A DNA stretch of 43,246 nt, from NCBI GenBank assembly GCA_020161545.1, contig JAIUNT010000008.1:1-43246 (forward strand), given 5' to 3'. The DNA is from Pseudomonadota bacterium (lineage in GTDB: Bacteria; Pseudomonadota; Alphaproteobacteria; Caedimonadales; UBA1908). Made by a program: the position numbers and the translations under genes. The notes beneath the pieces are model-generated. The model made no database searches. It had not been told where the DNA came from and saw only the letters and a list, made by a program, of their open reading frames with translations. Below are positions 31,903 through 41,255 of the stretch, in pieces. Each line of letters begins with the position of its first letter. Within the stretch, counting starts at the first letter, position 1.

Positions 31903-31917
31903 TTAATGCTTTGTTAA
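31903..31917 (+). promoter_or_regulatory. CtrA-like box upstream of fliF
   Basis: TTAA-TGCTTTG-TTAA, exact TTAA-N7-TTAA spacing, 76 nt before the fliF start. In Caulobacter and relatives CtrA activates early flagellar operons through such sites, so position and sequence agree. Confidence 0.6.
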
Positions 31918-31978
31918 GGGTCTGCCTGCTAGGATGCAATGATTGAAAGTATTTTAATTAAATTATAATGAGGTGGCA

Positions 31979-33691
31979 GTGGAGGCCTTAGTCCAAGTCA
32001 TAAAGAATATGGGCATTGTGCGTCTTGCGCTTATGGGGGCGCTCTTGGCGGGGCTCATCAGCGGTGTCACGTTCATCTCCAACAAGATGACGGCGCCTGA
32101 TTTGACGCTTTTGTACGGCGACTTGGAGCTTGAAGATGCGGACAAGATTGCCTCACGCCTTGAGGCACAAGGGGTGCCCGTTGAGGTGCGCGCAGGCGGT
32201 ACGCAAATCTATGCGCCTGCCGACCGTGTGACGCGCCTTCGGGTAGAGCTTGCAGAAGCCGGCCTTCCGCGGGGCGGGTCCGTGGGCTATGAAATCTTCG
32301 ATAAGGGAGACCAGCTAGGCGTTTCCAGTTTCGTGCAAAACATTAATCAGCTGCGTGCCCTTGAGGGCGAGCTCTCGCGCACCATTACTTCCATTGCCCA
32401 AATTTCAGCGGCGCGTGTACACTTGGTGCTGCCCAAGCGTAAACTCTTCAGCCGCGAAAAAGATGAGCCAACGGCCTCCATTATGCTGACCATGGCGGGG
32501 CCCGGGACTTTGTCTTCTAGGCGTGTTCAGGCCATTCGTCAGTTGGTGGCGGCGGCTGTGCCAGGCCTTGCACCCGAGCATGTGTCCATTGTGGATGACC
32601 GTGGAAATCTCCTCGCCAAAGGGGATGATGACACAGCAAGCTCACTCAGCGCCAATCTTGAGGAAAAGCGCCTCGCTTACGAAAACCGTCTCTCGCGCAC
32701 CATTGAAAGTCTTGTGTCTAAATATGTGGGTGACGGTAAGGTGCGGGCCGAGGTAGCGGTGGATATGTCCTTTGATAAGGTCACTGAAAACTCCGAAAGC
32801 TTTGACCCTGAGGGGCAGGTGACGCGCTCAACCCAGACGGTCAGTTTGGGGGAGAAATCCCACGAAACGGAGCCGTCTGTCTCCGTTGCCAAGAATCTTC
32901 CCAATGCCAACGCCAACGCAGGCGCCTCAGGTTCAGAAAATCAACTTAACCGCTCAGAAGAGACTGTAAACTATGAGGTTTCAAAGAAAATCCGCACGCT
33001 GGTGAAAGAGGTGGGTGAGGTGAAAAAACTCTCCGTTGCGGTGCTTGTGGACGGTGTTTATACGCCTATCGCAGGCAAGAAGGAAATGGACTACAAACCT
33101 CGTTCCAAGGAAGAAATCGACAGTCTCACCAAGCTCATCAAGAACGCCGTCGGCTTTGACGAGAAGCGCGGGGACAGCATTGAGGTCGCCAATATGCGCT
33201 TTGCGCCCATGGAGATGTTTGAGGCTGAGGCGACCCCTGGCACCATCCTAGGTCTTGAAAAGCATGATCTCATGCACTTGGCGGAGATCTTCCTCATTGG
33301 AATTCTTGGGCTTGTGGGCATTCTCTTTGGGATCAAGCCCATGGTGAACAGAGTCATGAGCGGTGTGCCTGGTGCGACCTTGCCGGCAGCCAACCAATCC
33401 TATCCAGGCTTGGCAGGGGGTGAGATGGCAGCGCTTCCCGGCGCGCCTGGTGTTGCTGGAGCGCTTCCCGGTCCAAATGGGGAAGGCGAGGGACAGCAGG
33501 TTGATGAATTCGGGCACTTATCCGATGGCTTGAAAGAGCTTGAACATATGGTGTCGCTCAAGCAGGTGGAAGGCGCCGTGCGCGCGTCGTCCCTGAAAAC
33601 CGTCGGCGATATTATCACGGAAAATCCAGAGTCCGCCGTGGGGGTGATTCGGGGGTGGCTCGCTGAAGATGATAAGAAAGGCAGGGCATGA
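31979..33691 (+). CDS. fliF: Flagellar MS-ring protein FliF
   Basis: 570 residues. Forms the inner-membrane MS ring that nucleates the basal body. A membrane segment near residues 12-34, ring-building domains (LYGDLELEDADKIASRLEAQ, LPRGGSVGYEIFDKGD, RVHLVLPKRKLFSRE), a Ser/Asn-rich linker, a second membrane segment near 430-450 (IFLIGILGLVGILFG) and a C-terminal FliG-binding tail are visible. GTG at 31979 has GAGG 5 nt upstream; a GTG two codons earlier has none. The stop overlaps fliG (ATGA). Confidence 0.96.
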   Translation: MEALVQVIKNMGIVRLALMGALLAGLISGVTFISNKMTAPDLTLLYGDLELEDADKIASRLEAQGVPVEVRAGGTQIYAPADRVTRLRVELAEAGLPRGGSVGYEIFDKGDQLGVSSFVQNINQLRALEGELSRTITSIAQISAARVHLVLPKRKLFSREKDEPTASIMLTMAGPGTLSSRRVQAIRQLVAAAVPGLAPEHVSIVDDRGNLLAKGDDDTASSLSANLEEKRLAYENRLSRTIESLVSKYVGDGKVRAEVAVDMSFDKVTENSESFDPEGQVTRSTQTVSLGEKSHETEPSVSVAKNLPNANANAGASGSENQLNRSEETVNYEVSKKIRTLVKEVGEVKKLSVAVLVDGVYTPIAGKKEMDYKPRSKEEIDSLTKLIKNAVGFDEKRGDSIEVANMRFAPMEMFEAEATPGTILGLEKHDLMHLAEIFLIGILGLVGILFGIKPMVNRVMSGVPGATLPAANQSYPGLAGGEMAALPGAPGVAGALPGPNGEGEGQQVDEFGHLSDGLKELEHMVSLKQVEGAVRASSLKTVGDIITENPESAVGVIRGWLAEDDKKGRA

Positions 33692-34734
33692 GCGTGACAG
33701 CACAGCAACTACCAGGGGCGTCAAATCTGCCGGCACATGCTCATCTGTCGGGGCCGGATAAGGCAGCTGCATTTCTATTATCCCTGAGCGATGATTACGT
33801 CAAAGCGATCTTCAACAAGCTTGATACGACAGAGGTGCTTGTTTTGTCCCAGCGTATGGCGACCCTGGGCAAGGTCAAAGCCGAGATTATTGAATCCCTG
33901 TACATCGAGTTTGCAGAGCAAGCAGGGTCTGGCGCGTCCCTTATGGGCTCCTTTGAAACGACAGAGCGCCTTCTGCGCAAATTCTTCCCCGAAGATAAGG
34001 TGGAAGAAATTATGCAAGAAATCCGTGGTCCAGCTGGTCGCACCATGTGGGATAAGCTCGGGAATGTGAGCGAGAACGTGCTGGCAGGCTACCTGCAAAG
34101 TGAATACCCACAAACGGCGGCTGTCATTTTGTCGAAGGTGAAACCCTCCCATGCAGCAAAGGTCATGTGCCTTATGCCAGAGCAAGCCTCCATGGAAATC
34201 ATGAACCGTATGCTGAAAATGGAGGTGGTGCAAAGGGATATCCTTGATACCATTGAGGACTCCCTGCGCACTGAGTTCATGAGCAATCTTGTGCGCACGT
34301 CCCAAAAAGATCCACACGAGCACATGGCTGAGATTTTTAACTCCTTTGACCGTGCGACGGAGGGTAAGTTCATGAGTGCCCTTGAGGCCATAGACGCGGA
34401 AGCCGCCGAGCACGTGCGCTCCCTCATGTTCACCTTTGATGATCTTGTTAAGCTTGACTCAACGGGTGTTCAAACCCTTATTCGTGTGGCGGATAAGAGC
34501 AAGCTTGCCATGGCACTCAAGGGCTCGTCCGATGCCATCAAGGAAATGTTCTACCGCAACATGTCCGAGCGCGCCGCCAAGTTCCTCAAAGAAGATATTG
34601 CAGCCCTTGGTATGGTGCGTCTCAAAGACGTGGATGAGGCGCAGCTGATCCTTGTGAACCAGGCCAAAGATCTCATCAACACAGGTGAAATCCAAGTGGC
34701 AGAGGGCGGTGAAGAGGAGGCCATGATCGAATGA
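33688..34734 (+). CDS. fliG: Flagellar motor switch protein FliG
   Basis: 348 residues. The C-ring rotor protein that interacts with FliF and the stator. DKAAAFLLSLSDDY at the N-terminus, SEYPQTAAVILSKVKP in the middle domain (the EHPQ-type motif reads EYPQ) and the C-terminal torque domain (MFYRNMSERAAKFLKED) are present. It overlaps fliF and fliH by 4 nt each, so the operon is tightly coupled. Confidence 0.96.
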   Translation: MSVTAQQLPGASNLPAHAHLSGPDKAAAFLLSLSDDYVKAIFNKLDTTEVLVLSQRMATLGKVKAEIIESLYIEFAEQAGSGASLMGSFETTERLLRKFFPEDKVEEIMQEIRGPAGRTMWDKLGNVSENVLAGYLQSEYPQTAAVILSKVKPSHAAKVMCLMPEQASMEIMNRMLKMEVVQRDILDTIEDSLRTEFMSNLVRTSQKDPHEHMAEIFNSFDRATEGKFMSALEAIDAEAAEHVRSLMFTFDDLVKLDSTGVQTLIRVADKSKLAMALKGSSDAIKEMFYRNMSERAAKFLKEDIAALGMVRLKDVDEAQLILVNQAKDLINTGEIQVAEGGEEEAMIE

Positions 34735-35426
34735 GCACGGCCCAGAACAAGAAATACCTTTTTGAGACCTCTTTTGCGGCAGAAGATATTGCGTACCGTC
34801 AAAGTTTTCATTCGCCTGAAGAAATGGAGGCGGCAAAAGCGTCTTCTTACGCCATGGGGTTTCAAGCTGCTCAGGAGGATTTTGAGGCCCGCAATCACGC
34901 ACAGCTTCTGCGCTTAGAGGAAAAGTTTGCAGACCTGTTTGTGGCCCAGGAGACTTTGCGTGCGACGCTTCACCACTGGATCAGTGCCCTTTGCCAAGAG
35001 GCCTTTCGGCGCGCCTTTCCCATCTACGCGAGGCGCGCCCAGTTTGATGAAATTGAAACGGTTCTGGAGGCGGCCATTGCCAAGGCTAAGCCAGAAAAAG
35101 TTTTTACCATCCGTGTGGCCGAGGGGCTCAGCCAAGGCTTGGCTGAAAAATTCACCAAGTGGCAAGAGCAGGGCATCGAGATCACTCTTCATGAGGACCC
35201 GGGTCTTGCGCCTACAGACTGTCAGATCGCGTGGGCGGACAGTGGTTTTGAGCGTGTGGAGCGCGCCATCTACGAAGAGATCGACCGTGTCCTTGGCAGC
35301 ATGCTGTCCTATGACGTCCTTGAAACGGCGTTGCCGGCCCTTGAGGCAGAACCCTCCCAGGAAGGCGTCCCAGATGCAGCCTGCGATGCACCAAATCCAA
35401 GTAGCAATGAAGGAGAAGCGCCATGA
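34731..35426 (+). CDS. fliH: Flagellar assembly protein FliH
   Basis: 231 residues, weakly conserved. In this family FliH regulates the export ATPase FliI and links it to the C ring. Features: an acidic N-terminus with ETSFAAEDI, a Gln/Glu-rich helical segment (about 45-85), and a C-terminal domain with HEDPGLAPTDCQIAWADSG, the FliH/YscL beta motif. Location between fliG and fliN in overlapping frames supports the call. fliI is not in the window. Confidence 0.85.
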   Translation: MSTAQNKKYLFETSFAAEDIAYRQSFHSPEEMEAAKASSYAMGFQAAQEDFEARNHAQLLRLEEKFADLFVAQETLRATLHHWISALCQEAFRRAFPIYARRAQFDEIETVLEAAIAKAKPEKVFTIRVAEGLSQGLAEKFTKWQEQGIEITLHEDPGLAPTDCQIAWADSGFERVERAIYEEIDRVLGSMLSYDVLETALPALEAEPSQEGVPDAACDAPNPSSNEGEAP

Positions 35427-35773
35427 GCGATGAAGAAAACACAAACGAACTGCCACTGCCTAATTTGGATGATGGTCAAGGGGATAACGTGAGACCCGAT
35501 GATGACCACGCCGCCAAAAATGAAGATTTGCGCGCAGTTTATGACGTGCCGGTCCAGGTGTCTGCGGTTTTGGGGCACACCAGTATGCAGGTCAGTCAGC
35601 TTTTGAAGATGGGCCGCGGCGCGGTGATTGAGCTCGACCGTAAAGTGGGTGAGGCCATTGATGTCTATGTCAACAACCGGCTTGTGGCAAGGGGAGAAGT
35701 GGTTGTGGTAGATGACCATCTTGGCATCACCATGACGGAAATTCTCAAGTCCGAGCGGGTGCTCAGCAGTTAA
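35423..35773 (+). CDS. fliN: Flagellar motor switch protein FliN
   Basis: 116 residues. An acidic N-terminal tail is followed by the SpoA/SURF1-type domain: VPVQVSAVLGHTSMQVSQLL and VGEAIDVYVNNRLVARGEVVVVDDHLGI are diagnostic. It forms the base of the C ring. Start overlaps the fliH stop by 4 nt. No fliM is next to it, which is unusual only in that fliM must lie elsewhere. Confidence 0.94.
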   Translation: MSDEENTNELPLPNLDDGQGDNVRPDDDHAAKNEDLRAVYDVPVQVSAVLGHTSMQVSQLLKMGRGAVIELDRKVGEAIDVYVNNRLVARGEVVVVDDHLGITMTEILKSERVLSS

Positions 35774-35788
35774 CAAAAGGATGAATCC

Positions 35789-37165
35789 ATGAGGCTTTTG
35801 ATCGTAGGAAAATTGCACGGTCATATTGGCACCGCCAGTAAGATAGCCCTCAAGCGCGGGGCGCAAGTGGTGCAGGTTGATACCGTCGAGGCGGCCCTCG
35901 AATCCCTGCGCTCAGGCAAAGGCGCAGATATGCTTATGATTGATGTCGCCCTTGATATTGAAACGCTGTGCCAGAGCTTACATGCTGAGCGTATCACGGT
36001 CCCTGTGGTGGGATGTGGTATCGGTACGGACGCGCAAACGGCGGTCAAAGCCATTCGTGCGGGCGCCAAAGAATATATTCCGCTGCCGCCCGATTCTGAG
36101 CTGATTGCAGGTGTCATTGAAACCGTCGCAAGGCAGGATGATACCCTCGTTTTTCGTGATCCTGTGATGCAAAGCGTCATGCGCCTAGCGGAGCAAATCG
36201 CCCCCAGTGAGGCCAGTGTCTTGATCATCGGCGAATCGGGCACGGGTAAGGAGATCATGGCGCGTTTTATTCACCAGCATAGCCGGCGCAAGGCGCGTCC
36301 CTTTATCTCCATTAACTGCGCTGCGATCCCAGAGAACCTTTTGGAATCAGAGCTTTTTGGTCATGAGAAGGGCGCATTTACAGGAGCTGTGGCAAGGCGC
36401 GTTGGAAAGTTTGAAGAGGCCAGCGGCGGCACCCTTCTGTTGGATGAGGTGACAGAGATGCACCCCAGCCTTCAGGCAAAGCTGTTGCGCGCCATTCAAG
36501 AACGTGAGATTGACCGAGTGGGCGGCACAAAGCCTGTGAAGGTTGATATTCGCATCCTGGCCACCAGCAACCGCAATATGGAAGAGGCGGTGCGCGCAGG
36601 CATTTTCCGCGAAGATCTTTATTTCCGCCTCAATGTTGTGACCATCGCGCTTCCTGCCCTGCGCCAGCGTCCACTGGACATTGAGCCCTTGGCTGAGCAC
36701 TTTATCCAGAAGTATGCCCAGATGAACGGTGTAGCCCTGCGCTTCTTAAGCGATGGGGCGCGCTCTCTTTTGCGTCAGCACCCTTGGCGCGGCAATATTC
36801 GAGAGCTTGAAAACGCCATGCACCGCGCCGTTCTCTTGGCGAGTGCTGACGAGATCGGGGTGGATGTGCTGCAACTGTCGGGCATTGGTGCAGGACAAGC
36901 GGCCCCGTCCTCACCACAGCAAGCGTCCGCGACCCAAACGGAAGGTTTTCAAAAGGCCTTCATTGGACGCAGCATTTCCGACGTGGAGCGTGATTTGATT
37001 TTGGGGACTTTGGGTCATTGCCTTGGCAACCGCACCCAGGCTGCAAACTTGCTGGGCATTTCCATTCGCACCCTACGCAATAAGCTGCGTCTTTATATGG
37101 AGGAAGATGACGCCCCCGGTGAGAGTCTTGCAGCCCCATCGCCGTACCGCGCGGCAGGCATGTAG
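35789..37165 (+). CDS. flbD: Sigma-54-dependent flagellar regulator FlbD
   Basis: 458 residues. An N-terminal receiver-like domain (1-110) keeps Asp52 but lacks the acidic pair near residues 10-13, as in Caulobacter FlbD, which works without classical phosphorylation. The AAA+ domain has GESGTGKE (148-155), the sigma-54 contact loop GAFTGA (195-200) and GGTLLLDE (213-220). A Fis-type helix-turn-helix lies at about 392-437 (GNRTQAANLLGISIRTLRNK). It should activate later flagellar genes with sigma-54. No -24/-12 promoter is evident inside this cluster. Confidence 0.92.
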   Translation: MRLLIVGKLHGHIGTASKIALKRGAQVVQVDTVEAALESLRSGKGADMLMIDVALDIETLCQSLHAERITVPVVGCGIGTDAQTAVKAIRAGAKEYIPLPPDSELIAGVIETVARQDDTLVFRDPVMQSVMRLAEQIAPSEASVLIIGESGTGKEIMARFIHQHSRRKARPFISINCAAIPENLLESELFGHEKGAFTGAVARRVGKFEEASGGTLLLDEVTEMHPSLQAKLLRAIQEREIDRVGGTKPVKVDIRILATSNRNMEEAVRAGIFREDLYFRLNVVTIALPALRQRPLDIEPLAEHFIQKYAQMNGVALRFLSDGARSLLRQHPWRGNIRELENAMHRAVLLASADEIGVDVLQLSGIGAGQAAPSSPQQASATQTEGFQKAFIGRSISDVERDLILGTLGHCLGNRTQAANLLGISIRTLRNKLRLYMEEDDAPGESLAAPSPYRAAGM

Positions 37166-37177
37166 GGGACCCGGCAC

Positions 37178-39304
37178 ATGTCACAAGACAGTACCGCAAA
37201 AAACCAGGGGATGGACCTGAGCTTCGTGCTGGAGTCCCTGAAAAAGGGTGAGGTTGCCTTTGCCCTTGCCTTGATTTCTATTCTAGTGGTGCTTGTCTTG
37301 CCCATGCCAAAAGCGCTTTTAGACGTTCTTTTGGCGATCTCGCTCCTTGTGTCAGTGCTGGTTCTTATGACCGCGCTGTATATCGAAAAACCCCTTGATT
37401 TTAGTGCGTTTCCAACGGTGCTCTTGGTCACAACCATGCTGCGCCTGTCCTTAAACGTTGCCTCTACGCGCTTGATTTTAAGTCACGGACACGAAGGGCT
37501 GAGCGCGGCGGGAGAGGTCATTCGCGCTTTTGGCTCCTTTGTCATGGGGGGCAACTTTGTTATTGGCCTTATTGTGTTTTCCATTCTTGTGCTTGTGAAC
37601 TTTGTTGTCATCACAAAGGGCTCTGGACGTATTGCAGAGGTGTCTGCGCGCTTTACCTTGGACGCCATGCCAGGCAAGCAAATGGCTGTGGACGCGGACC
37701 TGTCGGCGGGTCTGATAACGGACGTTGAAGCCAAAGAGCGCCGCAAAGAGCTTGAGGGAGAATCAAGCTTTTTTGGTGCCATGGACGGTGCGGCCAAGTT
37801 TGTGCGCGGTGACGCCATCGCGGGGCTTTGCATCACGGTGATTAACATTGTGGGTGGCATCATCATTGGTGTGGCACAGCAAGGCATGTCTTTGTCGGAT
37901 GCGTCCCACACCTATACGCTGCTCACCGTTGGTGATGGCCTTATTTCCCAGATTCCGGCGCTTATTGTTTCGACGGCCGCCGGTATGCTTGTCTCCAAAA
38001 CCAGTATGACAGGTTCCACGGATAAAGCCCTCTTTAGCCAGCTCAGCGCATATCCGGGTGCCTTGGGCATGAGCTCCTTCTTGATGGCGGCCTTGTCCAT
38101 GATGCCGGGCATTCCTGTCTTGCCCTTTTTGTCCCTTGCGTGCTTAACGGGCTACGCTGCATGGAAGCTCACAGAAAGTCAGGGAATGCCTGCACGCGCT
38201 GGCGTGCCGGGTGCGCCGGGTTCCCTCACAAAGCCTGATGGCACACCCGCTTTGGAGGCCCCTCAAACGGAAGAGCAAGCCTTGTCTGCCGCCCTTCAGA
38301 TGGATCAAATCCGCCTAGAGCTTGGCTTTGGTCTTTTAAGCCTTGTCAGCGGCGTGGAAGGAAACCGCTTGGCGGATCAAATTAAGTCCCTGCGTAAGCA
38401 ACTGGCGCGCGACATTGGCTTTGTGATTCCCATGGTGCGCATTCAAGATAATCTGCAACTTTCAAGCGAGGAATATGTGCTGCGCATCAAAGAGGTAGAG
38501 GTTGGCCGTGGCAGTCTGCGCCTCCACCGTCTTTTGGTGATGGATCCCGAAGGCAAGGCCATCGATATGCCTGGAGAGCCCACAACGGAGCCAACATTTG
38601 GCCTGCGCGCGGCGTGGGTTGACCGTCACCTGCGCACCGACGCGGAGGCAAAGGGGTATACGGTTGTGGAGCCGCTCACGGTCATTACCACCCACCTGAG
38701 CGAAGTACTGCGCGATAACACGGCAGATCTTTTGAGCTTCTCCGAGACCCAGTCCCTTGTGAATGATCAAACGACCCACCAAAAACTCGTGAGTGACCTG
38801 ATCCCAGGCCAGATGAGCATGGCGGGGCTGCAGCGCATTTTGCAGAATCTCTTATCGGAGCGCATCTCTATTCGTGACTTGCCAACGATCCTTGAGGCGG
38901 TGGCGGAGGCGTGCACCTTTACCCACTCGCCACAAGCCATTACGGAGCATGTGCGCACGCGCCTGTCTCGCCAGATTTGCGCCGCTTTTGGCGACGAGAA
39001 TGGGGTGGTGCCCCTTGTGATGCTTTCCCCTGAATGGGAGAACACACTCAACCAGGCGCTGATGGGAGATGGTGAAAATCGTCACCTTGCCTTGCCGCCC
39101 AGCAAGCTCCAGGAATTCACCGCCCGTGTGGGTGAGGTTTTCGACGCCCAGGCCATGCAAGGCATTGTGGCGGTCCTGCTCGTCAGCCCGCCCCTGCGAG
39201 GTCAAGTCCGCACTATTCTTGAAAGGTTCCGCCCGTCAACGGTTGTCCTTTCCCAGGCTGAAATTCACCCCCGTGCCCGCATTCGCACGGTGGCCAGGCT
39301 ATAA
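37178..39304 (+). CDS. flhA: Flagellar type III export gate protein FlhA
   Basis: 708 residues. The N-terminal half has eight membrane helices with VLLVTTMLRLSLNVASTRLIL and the FHIPEP-family signature region GRIAEVSARFTLDAMPGKQM; the C-terminal half is the cytoplasmic ring that docks substrates and chaperones. It starts 12 nt after flbD. flhB and fliPQR are not in the window. Confidence 0.98.
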   Translation: MSQDSTAKNQGMDLSFVLESLKKGEVAFALALISILVVLVLPMPKALLDVLLAISLLVSVLVLMTALYIEKPLDFSAFPTVLLVTTMLRLSLNVASTRLILSHGHEGLSAAGEVIRAFGSFVMGGNFVIGLIVFSILVLVNFVVITKGSGRIAEVSARFTLDAMPGKQMAVDADLSAGLITDVEAKERRKELEGESSFFGAMDGAAKFVRGDAIAGLCITVINIVGGIIIGVAQQGMSLSDASHTYTLLTVGDGLISQIPALIVSTAAGMLVSKTSMTGSTDKALFSQLSAYPGALGMSSFLMAALSMMPGIPVLPFLSLACLTGYAAWKLTESQGMPARAGVPGAPGSLTKPDGTPALEAPQTEEQALSAALQMDQIRLELGFGLLSLVSGVEGNRLADQIKSLRKQLARDIGFVIPMVRIQDNLQLSSEEYVLRIKEVEVGRGSLRLHRLLVMDPEGKAIDMPGEPTTEPTFGLRAAWVDRHLRTDAEAKGYTVVEPLTVITTHLSEVLRDNTADLLSFSETQSLVNDQTTHQKLVSDLIPGQMSMAGLQRILQNLLSERISIRDLPTILEAVAEACTFTHSPQAITEHVRTRLSRQICAAFGDENGVVPLVMLSPEWENTLNQALMGDGENRHLALPPSKLQEFTARVGEVFDAQAMQGIVAVLLVSPPLRGQVRTILERFRPSTVVLSQAEIHPRARIRTVARL

Positions 39305-39325
39305 AGATTTAAAGGAGTTGCACAG

Positions 39326-40378
39326 ATGCGCTTGAAAACATTTTTTGCTCCCACGGTTCAGGAAGCCATGACGCAGGTGCGGCACGACCTTGGCAGTGAC
39401 GCAGTGATCATCTCGACTATCCAAGAAAAAACCGGTGTGCGCGTGACCGCCGCTCTTGAGCACCGGGCGCCCAAGGTTGCTGGTCAAGGGGCGCCTTCCA
39501 AGGATGAGCTTTTTGAGCACTTGACGCGGTGTGTCACATTCCATGGTGTGCCTTCTCCCTTAAAAGAACGCCTCCTCTCCATGGCGGAAGAAACCCCTGC
39601 CGTGCACCTGGAGGACGCGGCGACCCTGTGGGCCCCTTGGTTTGCCCAAGGCACGCGTGTGAGCCAGCTTGTGACCAATTTCGAAACTAAAACAATTTTG
39701 CTTGTGGGCACACCCGGGGCGGGTAAAAGCGTGACCCTGGCTAAGCTTGCCGTTGAAGCGCTCTTGGAGGGGCGCAAAGTGCGCATTGTGACCCTCGATG
39801 AGGGCAAGGCAGGCGCCATCGAACAGCTCTCAACCTATGGCAGTCATCTCAAAGTTGATGTGGCCTCGTGTGTCGCGGCAAAGGATCTCACAGCCCACAT
39901 GAAGCGCCTTGATGGAGGCGAGTTGCTTCTCATTGATACGCCAGGGATCAATCCCTTTTCAAGGCAAGACGTTGAATTTGTTTCGGAGTGCGTGTTTACA
40001 ACCCAGTGCGTCCCCCACTGGGTCTTTTCCGCGGGATGTGACGTATGGGAAGCGCTAGAGATGGCTGAGATCTTCAAGGATCTTGGCGTGCGCGAAATCA
40101 TCCACACAAAGGGAGACGTGGCCAGGCGCCACGGGGCGCTTTTGAGTGTTTTGACACAGGAGCCCATGCACCTTGTGGGGTTGAGTCAGGGACCAACCTT
40201 GTCCCAACGTTTGGAAGACGCAACAGCCGAGGCACTTCATGACTTGCTTAAGTCGACATTTTTTGTACAATCTACAAGACCAAAGGAGAAGGCTGTGTCT
40301 CAGATCAAACAGCTTGAAAAAACAAAAGAAGTACGTGAGCCAATTTGGATTGCACGTTTAAAGGAGGCGAGGGCATGA
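39326..40378 (+). CDS. flhF: Flagellar placement GTPase FlhF (SRP-type)
   Basis: 350 residues. Determines the site and number of flagella. A basic N-terminal segment precedes the NG domain: GTPGAGKS (128-135), TLDEGKAGAIEQLSTYG, DTPG (204-207) and TKGDVARRHGALLS, where the usual TKLD is TKGD. AAGGAG lies 10 nt before the start. The stop overlaps the flhG start (ATGA). Confidence 0.92.
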   Translation: MRLKTFFAPTVQEAMTQVRHDLGSDAVIISTIQEKTGVRVTAALEHRAPKVAGQGAPSKDELFEHLTRCVTFHGVPSPLKERLLSMAEETPAVHLEDAATLWAPWFAQGTRVSQLVTNFETKTILLVGTPGAGKSVTLAKLAVEALLEGRKVRIVTLDEGKAGAIEQLSTYGSHLKVDVASCVAAKDLTAHMKRLDGGELLLIDTPGINPFSRQDVEFVSECVFTTQCVPHWVFSAGCDVWEALEMAEIFKDLGVREIIHTKGDVARRHGALLSVLTQEPMHLVGLSQGPTLSQRLEDATAEALHDLLKSTFFVQSTRPKEKAVSQIKQLEKTKEVREPIWIARLKEARA

Positions 40379-41208
40379 CACAGACACATTCAACGCGCGT
40401 AGCGCGCGGCGCCGCCTCTCAGTCGGGACATGCGCCTCTGGACAATATCGTTATGATTGCGTCGGGTAAGGGGGGGGTCGGCAAGACGTGGTTTTCAATT
40501 ACCTTTGCCCACGCGCTGGCAGAAAGTGGTCAAAAGGTGCTTCTATTTGATGCGGACCTGGGTCTTGCCAACGTAGATATTCAGTTGGGTCTTATGCCCG
40601 AGTGGGATTTGAGCAGTTTTTTGTCGGGCCAAAGCACCTTGGATCAGGCCATCACACCCTACGCAGAAGGCGGCTTTGATATCGTTGCGGGGCGCTCAGG
40701 ATGCGGCAGCCTTGCGTCCCTAACCCATGAGAAGCTGGACTACTTGGGTGAGTCTCTTAAGAAACTGGCCAAGCGCTATGACGTTCTCATCATGGATTTG
40801 GGGGCGGGTGTTGGCGGGACCGTGCGAGCCCTCACGGATATTGCGTCAAAATGCTACGTGGTTGTGACGGATGAGCCAACATCCCTTACGGACGCTTACG
40901 CCTTTTTGAAGGTGACCCACAAGCTGCAGGAAGCCATGCATCACTATATCGTGGTGAACCAAGCTGACTCTGTCCAGGAAGGGGCGCGGGTTTATGAGAC
41001 CTTGAAGAAGGTATGTGAGAATTTCCTTCATTACACCCCAACCTTTGCGGGTAGTGTGCGTAAGGATAAGTATGTGCGGGAGGCCATTCGTGCCCAATCA
41101 CCCCTTCTCATGCGCCACAGCGGCAGTGATGCGGCCCAAGATGTGCGTGCCCTTGCCAGGCATTACAGGATCCATGAAATGGAGACAAAGGGCGCCAACC
41201 GGAAATAG
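40375..41208 (+). CDS. flhG: MinD-like flagellar number regulator FlhG
   Basis: 277 residues. A ParA/MinD ATPase partner of FlhF that limits flagellar number. The deviant Walker A is GKGGVGKT (31-38), followed by LLFDADLGLANVDIQLG and MDLGAGVGG. The ATG at 40375 overlaps the flhF stop. It is the last gene of the flagellar unit, before a convergent terC. Confidence 0.94.
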   Translation: MTQTHSTRVARGAASQSGHAPLDNIVMIASGKGGVGKTWFSITFAHALAESGQKVLLFDADLGLANVDIQLGLMPEWDLSSFLSGQSTLDQAITPYAEGGFDIVAGRSGCGSLASLTHEKLDYLGESLKKLAKRYDVLIMDLGAGVGGTVRALTDIASKCYVVVTDEPTSLTDAYAFLKVTHKLQEAMHHYIVVNQADSVQEGARVYETLKKVCENFLHYTPTFAGSVRKDKYVREAIRAQSPLLMRHSGSDAAQDVRALARHYRIHEMETKGANRK

Positions 41209-41220
41209 GGAGAGAGGAGA

Positions 41221-41247
41221 CGCTGGCAGCCTTCGCGCCTGTCAGCG
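41221..41247. terminator. Hairpin between convergent flhG and terC
   Basis: CGCTGGCAG (41221-41229) pairs with CTGTCAGCG (41239-41247) with one G-T pair. It is followed by GCTCTTGTCTACTTT, a poor T run. It may end either convergent transcript. Confidence 0.5.
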
Positions 41248-41255
41248 GCTCTTGT

